DNA of 64,000 nucleotides, from contig MTSL01000107.1 of NCBI GenBank assembly GCA_002794465.1, positions 1 to 64,000 on the forward strand, read 5' to 3'. Shown piece after piece: positions 38,353-47,387 of the stretch. Source of the DNA: Paramicrosporidium saccamoebae (Eukaryota > Rozellomycota). The notes below the pieces were generated by a model. The model worked only from the letters and a program-made list of their open reading frames with translations, had not been told where the DNA came from and did not search any database. The translations under genes and the position numbers were made by a program. Every line of letters begins with the position of its first letter. Position 1 is the stretch's first letter.

Positions 38353-39906
38353 ATGTCAGACATTAATTCTATACGCCAAGCCAGCGCCAACGTTTTTTCG
38401 CTCATCACCCTACAGCTATTTTCACGCATCCTAGCCTTCCTCCTGAACGCCCTCTTGCTTAGAAGATTGCAGCCCGCTGTTCTTGGACTGGCAACGGTCA
38501 AGCTGGAGTTGCTTTACACTACCGTTGTCACATTGGGACGAGAGGGCCTCCGACGCGCATTACTCCGCTATCCGCCCACCGACGACGGGTGGAAACGCCG
38601 TCTCATCCATATGGCATTACTGGCAGTGCCCTGTGGAATTCCAGTGCTCGTCTTTGTGGTGGTTGCATTTACAGGGTCATTGCCTACAGAATTGGCCGAT
38701 ATGCAGATGCGGTTCTGGCTCGCCGTGGGAGTGTATTCGGGGGCAGCATTATTGGAGCTGGCGGTGGAGCCAATGTATCTTTTGTGTGTGCATTTACAAA
38801 TGGTGCGAAAACGGATCCCCGTCGAATCGCTCGCAGTCACGCTGCGGGCCGTTGTCGTATTAACAATTTGTTTAACAACAGCAAAGGGAGCGAATTTGTC
38901 GACAAATCTTGCGCTCGGACTGATTGCCTATCCGCTTGGCCAGTTGGCATATTCAGTTAGTCTCGTCCTCGGCTATTTTTACATTTTACGTGGCCATCTT
39001 TTCCCACTCCGTCCATTACTGCCATATCCAGAGATTGAAGTTGAAGAGTCCATTTTGCAAACCGCTCTGGACATGTCCAAGCAGGTTATGCTGCGCTACT
39101 TCCTGTCACAGGGCGATATGTGGATCATCTCCTTACTGGCACCACTGCCGGAGCAGGGAGTGTATGCCGTAGTCAACAATTACGGATCTCTCCTTTGTCG
39201 AATCTTGCTACAACCTATGGAAGAGGCAGCTCTGTGCTTCTTTTCCCAGACTCTCGCAAAACCCCGCCAGGCCGCTTTGGATTATCTTGGCCTATTGCTA
39301 AAAGTAGATTTCCTACTTTCGATGCTGGTAGTTGTATATGGTGTGCCCTTGTCCAGACCTTTGGTTGAGACGGTTTTAGGTACCAGGTGGAGCAGTTCGG
39401 GCATGTCCACAGCGCTGGCCATGTATTGTTTCCTGATCCCTGCCATGGCATTTTCCGGGATTTTGGAGGCGTTCCTGCATGCAGCAATAACCCGACCATG
39501 GAATTCATTCTATCAGAATACCTCTTTGCTGTCGACAGTGTTGTTTGTGATGGTGGCTGTGATAGGGACAATCGCACTCGGACCAGTGGGCCTGATTATG
39601 GCAAATATTGTAAACTTTTCCATCCGCGGGGCAGCGAGTTGGTATTTTTTGAAAGCCTATGCTGCAGAACACAAGTTGAATATTGTTCCCTTTCACTATC
39701 ACAAGTTGGTGTACACTTATTTTAGCATATTGCTTCCCGTGTTCCTGTGGATTTCGAATGGACATCTAGATGCAACCTCCCTGTTCAGTAGACAGAGTCT
39801 ATTCATCCTTGGAACATTGCCTGTCACTGCAGCCGTGATTTACATTTGTGAGCGACCTTTTATCTCATACCTGTACGCTATACGATCTAAAGATCACACA
39901 GAGTAA
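38353..39906 (+). CDS. RFT1: Rft1, ER protein of the N-glycosylation lipid pathway
   Basis: A single exon encodes 517 residues with about a dozen hydrophobic spans. Family matches are ASANVFSLITLQLFSRILAF at the N-terminus, GREGLRRALLRYPP, ISLLAPLPEQGVYAVVNNYG, SLLCRILLQPMEEAALCFFS and YCFLIPAMAFSGILEAFLHA. Rft1 is required for use of the Man5GlcNAc2-dolichol intermediate; whether it is itself the flippase is disputed. It belongs to the MOP-type fold. It fits an organism with N-glycosylation and the large lumenal glycosyltransferases seen here. Confidence 0.94.
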   Translation: MSDINSIRQASANVFSLITLQLFSRILAFLLNALLLRRLQPAVLGLATVKLELLYTTVVTLGREGLRRALLRYPPTDDGWKRRLIHMALLAVPCGIPVLVFVVVAFTGSLPTELADMQMRFWLAVGVYSGAALLELAVEPMYLLCVHLQMVRKRIPVESLAVTLRAVVVLTICLTTAKGANLSTNLALGLIAYPLGQLAYSVSLVLGYFYILRGHLFPLRPLLPYPEIEVEESILQTALDMSKQVMLRYFLSQGDMWIISLLAPLPEQGVYAVVNNYGSLLCRILLQPMEEAALCFFSQTLAKPRQAALDYLGLLLKVDFLLSMLVVVYGVPLSRPLVETVLGTRWSSSGMSTALAMYCFLIPAMAFSGILEAFLHAAITRPWNSFYQNTSLLSTVLFVMVAVIGTIALGPVGLIMANIVNFSIRGAASWYFLKAYAAEHKLNIVPFHYHKLVYTYFSILLPVFLWISNGHLDATSLFSRQSLFILGTLPVTAAVIYICERPFISYLYAIRSKDHTE

Positions 39907-40329
39907 TGTCAAGTGCAATACTACGAGTGTACATAACAGTGCTACGGTTTTGTAAATTTGAGAGGGCATTATAAGTTTATTATTGTTGGGTTATGGGTGT
40001 GGGGTTATCAGTGCGGGTTATTAGTATAGGGTTATAATGATTAAACATTATAGATACAGACACGCCGTTCCATCCGGTCCACAGGGGGACGAGTCCTGTT
40101 TTCCAGACTTGTAGACGGGGGCATGATTTGATTCAGTCCGCCGATGAATGCATTTTTTGGTTCGATTTGCAGGGGGACGAGTCCTGCCTGTCAACTTTCG
40201 GACTGCTCAATCGTACCCACCGTCCCATCTGCCCATCTTCTTTATATACCGAGGCCAGACACCCATTCATGCACCCTTTCCCGAAATAGATTGTGGGTAC
40301 ATTTAGGGATCGGATGCAACGATTGGCCA
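39907..40329. other. spacer with a duplicated 16-mer
   Basis: AGGGGGACGAGTCCTG occurs at 40083-40098 and again at 40171-40186. Its GGACGAGTCC core is a near-palindrome that could bind a dimeric protein. A GGGTTAT/GGTTAT motif recurs at 39986-40035. The upstream in-frame part of the next gene (from 40144) is treated as noncoding. Confidence 0.4.
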
Positions 40330-43300
40330 ATGGAACTTTCACGAGGGGAACCTGTTCCACCAACCCTTTTGGACACTCTCCCGGCGCTCCTATTTGCGGT
40401 GCGGGCTGCCATTGCGCTTTTAAATGAACGACACAGACGACCCATTGCGGCAATGGGACTGACGCAGCTCTATGAAGAGGTGGAGGGACGGCTGAAGCAG
40501 TTCAACCTGCAGGACCACGAAAACAGCGCTCAAAGCGTCGCTTCGTTTGTGCGAGAAGCTTTGCTCATTATCGAGTCGGAAGAATCCCTAACAGCGAGCG
40601 TTAAAGAGACAAAAAGGATTGGAAAGGAGTGGCTCCCCCTTTTGCACGTGTTGCTATATTCAGGCATTACATTGACGATGAATCCACCCGATGGAGAGGA
40701 GGCATATGTGACGGCAGTCCTGCAGCATCTGTTACCCATGACCAGCAAAATATGGAAATTTGGAAATGAAAGGATGCCAGAGTTTTTTGCGCCGGACGGG
40801 GATGGCGACTGGCTTGCTGTGAGTTGGGGACTCATTTGCGAATTTTTGGCGCCCAATTCCGCAGTCCTGAATGGACAGTTTGTTGCACCGGCAGTGTCAT
40901 TGGTGGCCCGAATGATGAAAATATATCTTCCGTGGAGCGATGCAGAGAAGCCCGACGCGGGGCTTTTTGAACGCCACGCCTTTGACATTCGCACTGACGC
41001 CGAGTTTACTGCACTGATCCGAACTGGTCTTGGGAGTGGAGAGGGTGCAGTGCGGAAGCAAACGGTGTATATCCTAAAACAGACGATCAAATTTTGCACC
41101 TTTTATCTGCAACCACCGCTGCCGCGATCCGAGGCGGACAATACATTTATGTGGGAGGCCATTGATCGTCCGAAATGGGGAGAGATTTGGCGCAAATTTT
41201 TCCTTCTCTACGAGTCGATGCAAGAGTCACAGGTGCACATTGTAGAGCCAATGATCCCATTGTTGCGGTCACTGATTGCGGGGCCTGTGGATGAGAAACC
41301 GGCATTGGGAAAGTCCTGGTGGGTGCTACTCATCCAGCGCGGATTTTGTTGCAATGCTGTCAATACCCGTCGGTTGGTACTCGGCTCAGTGTTGGAGATG
41401 GATTTGGCTGAATATCCACGTCTATGGGGAGCAGATGATTTTTTGTATGGAACACTGTTAGAGGCCTTGGACTCTACCTCTCTGTACCAAGCCAATGCCG
41501 ATGCTCCCACCACAGTATCAGAATTTGGAATGACCGTAGCCCGGTTTTACTGCGGATATCTGCAGACTTCCACAGACCGCAGTGTTGTAAAATATCTGGA
41601 ACAAGTGGCTACCCGAATGCGTTCAGCCACACCCGTCCTGTTTCTGTTGCAGGCTCTGTTGCTACTCCCCTCCGGCCCGCTGCTTAATTTGGAGGGTGTG
41701 GTCATGCTCCGCGCATTTTCGAAAAATAATAATCTTTTCCATAACATCAAGGCCCGGCGATTGGTGCGTTGGCAGCTACTGCACATTTTCATCAATCTCG
41801 CAGATCCTTCCCAACTCGCCTTTTCTGACATTGCCAGTACCCTAACAGCGTTCCTGCGGGAGCGTTCGGCGCAATTCACCATCCATTGTCGCGAGTATAC
41901 CGAACTTGCCGCCTGGCTACAGGCCAGCTACGAAGGCGATTACATTGACCGCAATATTGCCCTGGCTGTGCAGCAATATTTTTCCACCTCCCTATCTATG
42001 GCGGAGATGCGTGGTCGGGCGGAGGAGGTGGCTACCATGCTGACTTTTACCCTGGCCAAGGAGGGTGGATTTGCCCAGGCCGTAAGACCGCTATATCAAC
42101 AAATGACTCTTATTGCCAGCGCTGACGCGAAACCCTCATATGTAGTGGCGGGAGTTACCCTATTTGTGACGCTGAATGCGGCAGTCCGAGATGTGTCCTG
42201 TGGCACTGCAGATCTAATGTCCAGTTTGGACGTGTCTGCCAAGCTGTATGAATGGATCTCCGTCTGTGAGACAATTCTCCTGAAAAAGTGCGAAATGCTA
42301 TCAGAGTTAGAGGCCCTCTCCATGTTACTGCGGGGGATGGATTTGTTCTTTGAAAAGGCGGCGGAGAAGCCTGATGCATTGGTTACATATCTCGACATGT
42401 TACTGTATCGCTTGGCTGATTTACTAACAGTGTTTGCACAACAGGCAGCTGCCAAGGAAGCCGAGTCGTACTTTTTGCAACTGCAAAAGATGGTCGCCTT
42501 TGAGTTGATGGCACTGTCCTTCCGCATGCTCGAACGGGTCGGCAGTTTTCATCTCGGCTTTATCGATCCACTAATCATTGAGGCCATTGTCGACTGCGAG
42601 TTGGAAAAGCCGCCCCGACTGTCCGATGCGCAGACTGAGGAATGGGACGCCCTGCTACTTGCCTTTTCCGTCAGCAAATGGGCATTGGTCTCCACTATTG
42701 CTCGTTTTGCACAGCGCAGCGACGAAATGCACAGTCTCATAGACATTCCCTCCGTCTTTAAAAAGTGCCTCGAACGACTCGAGTCTGCCAAGTACAAGTC
42801 CGTCCTGGCCATTTTGAACTGCATGCGACAACTTGTAATGCTTCAGCACATTTCCTCAGATCTGATTGGCGAGGCCATTACCCTTTCTCGGGCCATTCTC
42901 GATGAGACTGCTAACACTCCCATTTGGTATTACCTCTATTTGGAAGCATTAATCGACTTTTTCTTTCAACCTGCTATCCTCATGCGGGATGATCTCGCTG
43001 GTTCTATAGATTCACCGGCCGGCCACCTTCTCGACCATCTCTTGCACCATGTCGGCGTCAAGCGCAAGAACATTGTTGCCCGGCTCACCCGAAATCTCTT
43101 TTCCTTTTGGTGTAGCGACGCGGGCCATTCCTCCCGCGTGGCTCTGCAGCCTTATGTGAGTGAGCTGCTGCTCTATGGACCACAGCGCGAAGAGGGTGAA
43201 GAACGATTAGCCACTGCTCTGACCCTCAGCAACCATCAAGAAAGCGTAGAAGGTGAGCGAAGGGAGGTGGTCGAAGCCTTGGGCAGTGGATGTGACTATT

Positions 43301-43413
43301 TGGTGCGAGTGCACATGAATACTCTTTTGCTGCATTTAGACCCCGAAGCTCGGGATGATTGCGCTTTCGCCATTACGATCCTGGACGATCTTTTAGATTC
43401 AATTGCGCAGTAA
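40330..43413 (+). CDS. very long helical-repeat protein resembling the N-terminal region of TARBP1/Trm3
   Basis: From the ATG at 40330 the product is 1027 residues, almost wholly helical, HEAT/ARM-like. Segments RKQTVYILKQTIKFC, WRKFFLLYESMQESQVHIVE and WWVLLIQRGFCCNAVNTRRL with VLGSVLEM resemble the helical region of tRNA Gm18 methyltransferases TARBP1/Trm3. The SPOUT methyltransferase domain that should follow (with its knotted GxE...N motifs) is not present: the protein ends at ITILDDLLDSIAQ. An in-frame ATG at 40144 would add 62 residues of poor coding quality. The family assignment is tentative; a general HEAT scaffold is the alternative. Confidence 0.6.
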   Translation: MELSRGEPVPPTLLDTLPALLFAVRAAIALLNERHRRPIAAMGLTQLYEEVEGRLKQFNLQDHENSAQSVASFVREALLIIESEESLTASVKETKRIGKEWLPLLHVLLYSGITLTMNPPDGEEAYVTAVLQHLLPMTSKIWKFGNERMPEFFAPDGDGDWLAVSWGLICEFLAPNSAVLNGQFVAPAVSLVARMMKIYLPWSDAEKPDAGLFERHAFDIRTDAEFTALIRTGLGSGEGAVRKQTVYILKQTIKFCTFYLQPPLPRSEADNTFMWEAIDRPKWGEIWRKFFLLYESMQESQVHIVEPMIPLLRSLIAGPVDEKPALGKSWWVLLIQRGFCCNAVNTRRLVLGSVLEMDLAEYPRLWGADDFLYGTLLEALDSTSLYQANADAPTTVSEFGMTVARFYCGYLQTSTDRSVVKYLEQVATRMRSATPVLFLLQALLLLPSGPLLNLEGVVMLRAFSKNNNLFHNIKARRLVRWQLLHIFINLADPSQLAFSDIASTLTAFLRERSAQFTIHCREYTELAAWLQASYEGDYIDRNIALAVQQYFSTSLSMAEMRGRAEEVATMLTFTLAKEGGFAQAVRPLYQQMTLIASADAKPSYVVAGVTLFVTLNAAVRDVSCGTADLMSSLDVSAKLYEWISVCETILLKKCEMLSELEALSMLLRGMDLFFEKAAEKPDALVTYLDMLLYRLADLLTVFAQQAAAKEAESYFLQLQKMVAFELMALSFRMLERVGSFHLGFIDPLIIEAIVDCELEKPPRLSDAQTEEWDALLLAFSVSKWALVSTIARFAQRSDEMHSLIDIPSVFKKCLERLESAKYKSVLAILNCMRQLVMLQHISSDLIGEAITLSRAILDETANTPIWYYLYLEALIDFFFQPAILMRDDLAGSIDSPAGHLLDHLLHHVGVKRKNIVARLTRNLFSFWCSDAGHSSRVALQPYVSELLLYGPQREEGEERLATALTLSNHQESVEGERREVVEALGSGCDYLVRVHMNTLLLHLDPEARDDCAFAITILDDLLDSIAQ

Positions 43414-43714
43414 CGGTACTGCCGCTCTGTAATAGAGTGGATTGATTAGCTGTGTATCTGAGGATAATTTTCTAGTTTGGAGAGACCAAATAAGGATTGA
43501 GGTCTGTATCTTTGTAAGATTATTACTACGTCATTTGTGAGACTATACATAAACCGTTGGGTTAACAGTGGTCGGAAGTGAATGTATTTTCTTCCTACCC
43601 GACTTGGGCCGTTGGAATAACAACTAACGATAGTGAAGAAACTTTCCTCCTGCCTACTAAAATATTTACTTAGCCCATGGATTATTCCACACCACACTAC
43701 ACAATAAATCGCTG
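43414..43714. repeat. degenerate MITE-like copy in a spacer
   Basis: Bases 43436-43670 match the interior of the subtype-2 element at 4071-4256 (GATTAG, TTTTCTAGTTTGGAGAG, TTTGTGAGACTATACAT, GAAGAAACTTTCCTCC). The terminal inverted repeats have decayed, and an extra segment containing two copies of CCGTTGG is present. No gene is seen. Confidence 0.65.
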
Positions 43715-45292
43715 CTAATTGTGAACCATTTCCAAGTCTTGTAAAAAGGCCACTAGAGGAATTTCGCTTATGAAGCCCGCTTTGCGTAATTCAGCAGCTA
43801 CACATTTCTGCATGGATCTCAATCTGTTCAAAGGGTTGTAGAGTGCTCGGAGAGTCGGCTCCGAGAATGGAAATGCGAGACGTCCCTCCATGTGCATAGT
43901 GACTGTAATTGTACGCGCAATGGCCCTGCATAACACGGGAGAACTGGTACCATCGGGAAGGAATTCAAGTCCGACGGGGGTGTGTTGCAAAAGATTAGGG
44001 CACGAGGTCAGCAATTCAGTTATAACTGACAATAGAGTAGTCACGTCTTCAATATGCCTTGTGATGGTAGGTGTTTGGGGTTGAGCCGTGAAGAGGATGG
44101 GAGGAAAGATTCTGGGATTAAGAAAAATAGCATTGTGCAGATTTGTGTAATCACCCCACCATTTCACCAATTGAAGCGCATCAACCACACCAGCCGGCAT
44201 ATCCGCTGTACTTTGGTTTATGCAAAGTTGCTTGAGCTTGTGGCTCCATCTATTGACAGAATCTCCAAGACTAACTGTCACTAGGGGGATACTGCCATAT
44301 TTGTGTGCAATTATGGAAAACTTTTGTTGCACTTTGGGATTGTGCAAGGCTATTCTAGGCCCTTTATAACGATGGAATATGCGATGCAATACAATAGGTG
44401 ATTGCACGGCCACATCATGTTCGGTAATAAATCCCACCAGCGCACTAGTTATAGAAAGTCGGCCCGTGGGTGATTCAAAGTCTGCCAAGCGTATACAGCT
44501 GCACAGCAGCTTCCCGTGCCAGAGAGCGCGTCTAGCCGGCGACATTCCTGCAGTCTCCCTCTGCAGTGCTCGAAGTCTGGTCTCATAATCGGGCTGCACT
44601 CTGTCCACATGATCCGCATTTTGGATCTCTAAATCACGCCGCCCTCGTAGTATAGAGAATGCTCTTGCATCTAGTGTTTTGGTGCGTAACCAATGGTATA
44701 GGGCACCTGTAAACGCTAGGTTAGGGCCCAGCCCGTAATCATGGGGATCTGCCTCCAAATCCCGAATCCATCTTTCATCGTCCAAGTCAAACGATAAACC
44801 GGGTTGCAGCTGAATAAACTTTTGTTCAATCTCCGCCGTCTGTAGGAGCTCGGGCTGGTATCCTTGGTTCTGGAATATGATACTCAAGTCATTATCGGTG
44901 AAGAATACTGGCGTTCCCTCCTGCAATTTCAGCTCTCGGGGCCGATATCGGCCCAGATGTGGTTGAAGCAATGTTGCCAGCCATCGATTATGAGCACATA
45001 ATCTAAATGATAGCAGTGATGGATGAAATCCTGGCAAATCTATCAAAACTTCTATCATACCCATGGATCGTTCTAACAAGGGCCGCTGTAAATCATATGT
45101 CCGCTGGAATGACGGGTCGGAGCATAAAAGACGATGAATCGAGCTCATCGTCACTAGGCAAGTCAAATCCCACGACTCGAACATGACAGTCATGCTATGA
45201 TAACTAAGGACATTGTAAATGGCTCTCGGTGTTTGCTGTAGCCAAAGCGACCACACTACATGTAATAGCGCACACAGTATCGAAAACCTCAT
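43715..45292 (-). CDS. secreted tandem-family protein, member 1
   Basis: The 525-residue product starts with a signal peptide (MRFSILCALLHVVWSLWL). It belongs to a four-member tandem family with a fixed order of motifs: HPSLLSFRLCAHN (about 90), FFTDNDLSIIFQNQGYQPEL (about 130), SFDLDDERWIRDL, MSPARRALWHGKLL (about 250), VDALQLVKWWGDYTNLHNAI, and near the C-terminus LCRAIARTITVTMHMEGRLA with FPFSEPTLRALYNP. I do not recognise the family. There is no transmembrane tail in this member. It pairs most closely with member 2. Tandem duplication plus secretion suggests host- or surface-related function (inference). Confidence 0.85.
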   Translation of the reverse strand: MRFSILCALLHVVWSLWLQQTPRAIYNVLSYHSMTVMFESWDLTCLVTMSSIHRLLCSDPSFQRTYDLQRPLLERSMGMIEVLIDLPGFHPSLLSFRLCAHNRWLATLLQPHLGRYRPRELKLQEGTPVFFTDNDLSIIFQNQGYQPELLQTAEIEQKFIQLQPGLSFDLDDERWIRDLEADPHDYGLGPNLAFTGALYHWLRTKTLDARAFSILRGRRDLEIQNADHVDRVQPDYETRLRALQRETAGMSPARRALWHGKLLCSCIRLADFESPTGRLSITSALVGFITEHDVAVQSPIVLHRIFHRYKGPRIALHNPKVQQKFSIIAHKYGSIPLVTVSLGDSVNRWSHKLKQLCINQSTADMPAGVVDALQLVKWWGDYTNLHNAIFLNPRIFPPILFTAQPQTPTITRHIEDVTTLLSVITELLTSCPNLLQHTPVGLEFLPDGTSSPVLCRAIARTITVTMHMEGRLAFPFSEPTLRALYNPLNRLRSMQKCVAAELRKAGFISEIPLVAFLQDLEMVHN

Positions 45293-45475
45293 TACGAGGC
45301 TCGCATCAAAGGCCCTTTATCCCTGGCCTTACCCTTATAAATCGCTCCCACCCTCATATGGTATCTGGCCTATCAGCGAAATCCACAAACTTTGCTTAAT
45401 AAAGCCAATCTATTTCTATCTACAAAGCTATATATCAAGCTGCACGTCGGGCTATATGCCAATCTATACATCAAG

Positions 45476-47059
45476 TCACACACCAAGGCGCATGTCAGGA
45501 CTCTCAATGACACTAGACAGCGGAATGTTGCTCAACAAATGTACCAGTTGTAATTCGGTAGCTACGCATGCTTGTATTGGGCTTAGTTCATTCACAGGAC
45601 TGTAAAAATCGGCAATCGTGGATCTAGAAAAGGGAAAGGCCAGTCGCTCTTCCCTTTCCATGGCGACGGTAATTGTACGCGCAATCGCTTTACATAGTAA
45701 AACGGAGACGTTATCATTGGGACAGAATTCAAGGCCGTCATCCGTGCGTATCATGAGACCCGGCATTGAGGTCAACAAGTCAGATATAATTGAAAGCAGC
45801 GTTGTCATGTCGTCAATGTGTTTGATAATGTCAGGAGGTTGGGACCGGTCCTTAAAAAGGATGGGAGGAGAAATCTTTAAGCTTTGCAATGTGACGCTAC
45901 AAATATCCTCGTAGCCACCCCACCACTCTAGCAACTGCAAAGAATCGACCTCACTAGTGAGAGCATTGGCCACTGTGCTGCGTATTCGGTTCATCCTAAG
46001 AAAGCGGCGCCAGCGGTGTACGAAATCTCCAAGATTCGCAACTACCAGCGGAAGGTTATTATAAGCATGCACAAGTGCAGAAAACTTTGGTCGTGCGTCA
46101 GCATCTACGCGAATCAGCATATAAAATTTCTTCAAAAGCTGGAAGATGGACTGCAGGACGATGGGCGACTGTGCAGCCACGTCATATTCGGTAATAAAGT
46201 CTTCTAGTGCACGTAACATGTCCTCTCTACAAGTAGTTGACTCAGAAGCCGCCATTAGGATATAATTGTAAAGTAGCTTTCCATGCCAAAGGGCGCGCCT
46301 AGCCGGCGACATTTCTGCAGTCTCACCCCGCAGTGCTTGGAGTCTGGCATTATACTCACTCGGTATTCCATTTTCATACGCGACATCCCGGCTTACTAAA
46401 CCGCAGCGGTCTCGTAATATGTGAAATTTCTTTGAATCAAGTGTCTCGCTGCATAACCAGTAATATAGGGCGCCCGTAAGTGCCAGATTGGGACCCAGAC
46501 CAAATTCTCGGGGATCTGCATCTAGATCCCGGATCCATCTTTCATCATCCAGGTCAAACGATAGATTTGGTTGTAGCTCGATAAACTTTCTCTGGATTTC
46601 CATAGTGTGTAGAAGCTCTGGTCGATAGCCTTGGTTCTGGAATATAGCGCGCAGGTCCTCGTCAGTAAAGAGTACAGACACGAAGGCCAGTGGGTCCAAC
46701 TTTTGGGGATGGTACTGAGCCAAATGCGGTCGGAGGTGTTCTACCAGGTATAGATTATGTGCACACAATGTAAACGAAAGTAACGATGGATGGAATTCTG
46801 GAAACTTTCCAAGAGCTTCCACCATTGCTTTTGATCGTGCTGAAGATGGCTTGTGCATATTGTACATAGACTGAAAGAGCGGATAAGAGCTTAAAAGATG
46901 GTGAAGCGAGTTTATCGTCTCCAGGCTGGCCAAATCCCAGGAATTGGCTATGATGAGCAAGGAAGAGCACGATAACGTATCGTAAAGGACCTCCAAGGTT
47001 TTCTGCAGCCGAAGAGAGTACACAGCACTTGCCAGTACATATAAAATTGCGAGCCTCAT
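45476..47059 (-). CDS. secreted tandem-family protein, member 2
   Basis: The ATG at 47059 gives 527 residues with a leader MRLAILYVLASAVYSLRLQ. Motifs follow member 1: HPSLLSFTLCAHNLYLVEHL, LFTDEDLRAIFQNQGYRPEL, SFDLDDERWIRDLDADPREF, MSPARRALWHGKLL, LLEWWGGYEDICSVTL, LCKAIARTITVAMEREERLA, FPFSRSTIADFYSPVNEL. Members 1 and 2 share long identical stretches (SFDLDDERWIRDL, GLGPNLA(F/L)TGALY) and so form one subfamily. No C-terminal hydrophobic tail is seen. The frame is open upstream of the ATG but that part lacks a leader. Confidence 0.85.
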   Translation of the reverse strand: MRLAILYVLASAVYSLRLQKTLEVLYDTLSCSSLLIIANSWDLASLETINSLHHLLSSYPLFQSMYNMHKPSSARSKAMVEALGKFPEFHPSLLSFTLCAHNLYLVEHLRPHLAQYHPQKLDPLAFVSVLFTDEDLRAIFQNQGYRPELLHTMEIQRKFIELQPNLSFDLDDERWIRDLDADPREFGLGPNLALTGALYYWLCSETLDSKKFHILRDRCGLVSRDVAYENGIPSEYNARLQALRGETAEMSPARRALWHGKLLYNYILMAASESTTCREDMLRALEDFITEYDVAAQSPIVLQSIFQLLKKFYMLIRVDADARPKFSALVHAYNNLPLVVANLGDFVHRWRRFLRMNRIRSTVANALTSEVDSLQLLEWWGGYEDICSVTLQSLKISPPILFKDRSQPPDIIKHIDDMTTLLSIISDLLTSMPGLMIRTDDGLEFCPNDNVSVLLCKAIARTITVAMEREERLAFPFSRSTIADFYSPVNELSPIQACVATELQLVHLLSNIPLSSVIESPDMRLGV

Positions 47060-47387
47060 ATCCTGAATTAATTTCCAGGGCGAATACTTTTGAAGGAAGC
47101 AAATTAAAGCTAGTGTGGTATTATGAGAGAATTTGTAGCGGATCAAAATCTCTCAGCCTTTACATGTGTGGGAATAAGAGTGTATACAGCAGACCGAAAT
47201 CCTTTAGTCTTTACCATTACAATACACGCCTCATACAGAACATAATCCCTCGGTCTTTGCTGCTCCTTCACAAGCCTCATGCAAATCACAATCCCCCAGT
47301 CTCTACTACCACAACATAAATTTCATAGGAGCCAAAACTCTTCAATCTTTGAAAGCATAAACGTCACAGATGTGCTCTCTGATTGCA
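47060..47387. repeat. spacer with ~48-nt degenerate repeats
   Basis: AAATCTCTCAGCCTTTAC, AAATCCTTTAGTCTTTAC, AATCCCTCGGTCTTTGC and AATCCCCCAGTCTCTAC recur at about 47146, 47197, 47244 and 47289. They could be a repeated promoter module of member 2. No gene is seen. Confidence 0.55.

Noticed and set aside
40144-40329. 62-codon N-terminal extension of the TARBP1-like gene
   Set aside because: It is Ser/Cys/Pro-rich with no similarity and contains a duplicated intergenic 16-mer; the ATG at 40330 is preferred.
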